Assembly: GCA_038150225.1 (NCBI GenBank)
Contig: JAYQWG010000001.1
Span: forward strand, 69,467 to 133,466
Reading direction: 5' to 3'
DNA length: 64,000 bases
Origin: Lucifugimonas sp038150225
GTDB lineage: Bacteria; Chloroflexota; Dehalococcoidia; Lucifugimonadales; Lucifugimonadaceae
Both the position numbers and the translations under genes were made by a program. Below, one piece after another: positions 62,071-64,000 of this stretch. Within the stretch, counting starts at the first letter, position 1. The number at the start of each line of letters is the position of its first letter. Under the pieces are notes generated by a model that saw only the letters and a list, made by a program, of their open reading frames with translations, ran no database searches and was not told the DNA's origin.

Positions 62071-62625
62071 ATGAATCACCCCAACATCCAAACCGAGCGA
62101 AGGCCAGGTTCAAGAATGCGTGTGCTCACTTAGACTGCTGCAGCAATGACCGTAGCAATGTTGATCGTGATCGGGATAGTAGTTGTAGGGAACCACAACA
62201 GCGGCAATCTCACTCAGTACGAGAGCGAAGCGCTTGATGTCGTTTACATGCAGAACGAGATCACTGACCGCTGGAATGAAACTGTAGAGTGGTTCAACCA
62301 GAGCCACGTGACCTCGGATGATGAGCACATCGCTCTTTACTCAAAGAGCGTTATTGCTGCCCGTTCGTTGGCCGCAGACTCGCAGGTTGTTATCGATCGC
62401 TGGCAGAAGATTGAAGTCCCCGAAGAGAACATGGCTTCTCACCAACTTGCCTTAGAGGCGTTGATGGCTCACCAGGACGGTCTGATCTTGTTCGAGACAT
62501 TCTTCCAGAACGCTCTCGACACACTGGTAGCCGATCAGATCCAGATGCTTGAAGCCGAAGCGAAATTGACGAGGTCAATGGAGCTCCGGAAGCAGGCTGA
62601 ACAGGCAGCCCTGGCAGAGGGCTAA
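62071..62625 (+). CDS. Membrane-anchored helical protein; N-terminus interrupted by TAG (62131-62133)
   Basis: From ATG 62146 a 159-residue protein is open: a membrane segment (MTVAMLIVIGIVVVG) and a long helical, Glu/Gln-rich extracytoplasmic part like the ligand-binding helical bundle of chemoreceptors or histidine kinases, without the later domains. In the same frame an ATG at 62071 gives MNHPNIQTERRPGSRMRVLT, then TAG, then TAAAMTVAML, which would be a positively charged cytoplasmic end and a full-length helix. So the ancestral start is probably 62071 and the TAG a mutation or error. I do not recognise a family. Confidence 0.55.
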
Positions 62626-62694
62626 TCTTCTGGTTTGCGGGCTACGATCCATAGGTGACGTTCAGCTTCACCGTTTTCCGGTTCTCCATGAAGT

Positions 62695-63870
62695 CTACAA
62701 ATCGTTGTAACCGTCGAGTGCGTTCGCTCGCATGTAGTCCTTGTCGAGTTCGATACCCAGACCTGGTCGATCAGACAGGTAAATCTTGTCGCCTCGAATA
62801 TCCAGCGGGTGATCAATCATGACGTCATATGCGTTGAGCTTTGCCCGAGAAGTCTCCACTCGGTAGTGGTTCGGTACAGAAGCCATGGCGTGCGCACCTG
62901 CAAGTACGTTGATTGGTCCGCTGGCATCGTGAGGTGAGATTGGCACGTAGTACGCCTCAGCCATCGTTGCGATCTTTTTAATCTCAGAAATACCACCGGT
63001 CCAGGTAACGTCCGGCATGATGAAATCAGCAAGTTCGTTTTCAAGAATCGGTACGAATTCCCAGCGTGTGTGAATTCGCTCTCCGACGCAAATCGGGACG
63101 TTAACGTTTTCTCGAACCTGTCGAAGGGCATGGTGGCTTTCGACTGGAACAGGCTCTTCAAACCAGAATATGTTGTAGGCCTCCAGTGCGTTCGCGAGTC
63201 GAATAGCAGTTGGCGCATCGAAGCGTCCGTGGCAGTCGATGAGAATTTCGAAATCTGGACCGACAGCCTCGCGAATCCCGGCAATTAATTCGACGCCGTG
63301 GTTTTCAGCTTCGGCAGAAAGCTGCCCGGTTAGATAGCCGTTGCTTTCTTCAGTGTGGTGCGGGAACCAGGGATCGGTTTTGAGTGATTTTTGACCCGTT
63401 TCAACGATTGCTTTCGCGTGTTGTACGGCGTCCTGGACAGACGACCCGTCTTCCGGGTGACAGTAGATTGGTACGCCATCACGGACAGGTCCACCGAAGA
63501 GCTCAGAGATTGGAAGACCAAGAACCTTCCCGCGGATGTCCCAAAGCGCAATGTCGATACCGGAGATGATATTGGTCGTGGCACCTCGCGAGCCCATGTA
63601 AGTGAACTCTCGAAAAATCTTGTTCCAGATCATTTCGATCAGGCGTGGGTCGTCACCTTCGATCAGATCACTTACGTGTCGGAGAGCTGCGCAAACTGCG
63701 CGGTTGGCAGTTGGACGTGTGCCGGTTATTTCGCCCCAGCCCGTAACACCTTCATCAGTCTGGACTTCGACATACACGTACTCACGATTTCGGAGTTTGC
63801 TGTCGTTTGCCGTGTCGAGGTAAGGCGACGGGGCAGAAATGAGCCAGGGAATAACTTTTGTGATCTTCAA
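62695..63870 (-). CDS. Mandelate racemase/enolase-superfamily dehydratase, galactonate dehydratase (DgoD)-like
   Basis: A 391-residue enolase-superfamily enzyme. Metal ligands: Asp212 in LIDCHGRFD, Glu238 in FWFEEPVP, Glu264 in CVGERIHTRW; His314 in ISPHDASGP and His214 are the general acid/base pair expected of D-galactonate dehydratase-like members. The N-terminal capping domain is complete (GVTGWGEITG, GIDIALWDIRGK). It would dehydrate a sugar acid to a 2-keto-3-deoxy acid. That product type would suit the DHDPS-family lyase at 58.4 kb. It is on the reverse strand; the last 130 bp of the window after it hold no gene. Confidence 0.88.
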   Translation of the reverse strand: MKITKVIPWLISAPSPYLDTANDSKLRNREYVYVEVQTDEGVTGWGEITGTRPTANRAVCAALRHVSDLIEGDDPRLIEMIWNKIFREFTYMGSRGATTNIISGIDIALWDIRGKVLGLPISELFGGPVRDGVPIYCHPEDGSSVQDAVQHAKAIVETGQKSLKTDPWFPHHTEESNGYLTGQLSAEAENHGVELIAGIREAVGPDFEILIDCHGRFDAPTAIRLANALEAYNIFWFEEPVPVESHHALRQVRENVNVPICVGERIHTRWEFVPILENELADFIMPDVTWTGGISEIKKIATMAEAYYVPISPHDASGPINVLAGAHAMASVPNHYRVETSRAKLNAYDVMIDHPLDIRGDKIYLSDRPGLGIELDKDYMRANALDGYNDL

Positions 63871-64000
63871 GGTGCGAACTCCATCGTGCGAATAATTGCT
63901 GACGGCATCGTAGGAGTGGGATAACCGCGTGTCTACAGGGTGGATCGTGAGGTTTAGTGAACCTAAAACGCGATGAGTAGCTCTCGTATGGCGAGGGATG

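Noticed and set aside
61782..62133. Amber (TAG) read-through or pyrrolysine use
   Set aside because: Many complete genes in the window end with TAG, and no pyl gene or stem-loop near the codons was seen.

Overview
The window looks like a 64 kb piece of a draft genome from a marine-type member of the Chloroflexota (SAR202/Dehalococcoidia-like). That assignment is an inference from gene content and gene order: class III aminotransferases, enolase-superfamily and MDR dehydrogenase genes, a two-domain MTHFR, and a T-box ahead of a long isoleucyl-tRNA synthetase. No rRNA or tRNA gene, CRISPR array, phage or transposase gene was found. Coding density is high, with many GTG and TTG starts and 1-8 bp gene overlaps. 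A run of exactly 100 N (61078-61177) shows this is a scaffold. Identical 55 bp flanks on both sides of the N run suggest the gap is an assembly artefact.

Region 1 (1-29 kb) is mostly housekeeping. It holds the end of lysC, two family 2 glycosyltransferases, mtnA, a recF-sirtuin-class III aminotransferase operon, apt, mazG, selD, lysA, holB, cmk-plsC-glmS, two MFS genes, dgt, dnaG-rpoD and pheA. Its highlight is selD: the true start lies upstream of an in-frame TGA at exactly the catalytic Cys17 position, and the TGA is followed by a bacterial SECIS-like hairpin with a GGTCT loop. SelD is therefore itself a selenoprotein here, and the organism should make selenocysteine.

Region 2 (28-52 kb) holds three TrkA/RCK proteins with a UspA protein, a MetF-type reductase with a Cys-rich C-terminal domain next to a pterin-dependent methyltransferase, a YihY protein, an MFS gene with an in-frame TAA, ileS with a complete T-box leader, thpR, an ornithine cyclodeaminase homologue, mutS2, an ALDH1L1-like formyltransferase and an ABC-2 exporter. 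The spaces between genes here and in region 1 hold recognisable gene remnants: a formamidopyrimidine glycosylase and a VOC protein that keep both ends but have lost the middle, a frameshifted AAA-regulator fragment, a possible DUF3179 tail, and a lipoprotein whose lipobox cysteine codon is TGA.

Region 3 (52-64 kb) is an accessory catabolic island. It has an aldo/keto reductase, an NAD-dependent epimerase, two MFS transporters, an amidohydrolase, a DHDPS-family lyase, a zinc alcohol dehydrogenase and a galactonate-dehydratase-like enolase-superfamily enzyme, which together suggest uptake and oxidation of sugar acids or related compounds. The recognised short palindromic repeats are confined to this part. 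One pair lies inside an MFS reading frame and is translated as a loop insertion. Two genes after the N gap appear to be split by in-frame TAG codons.
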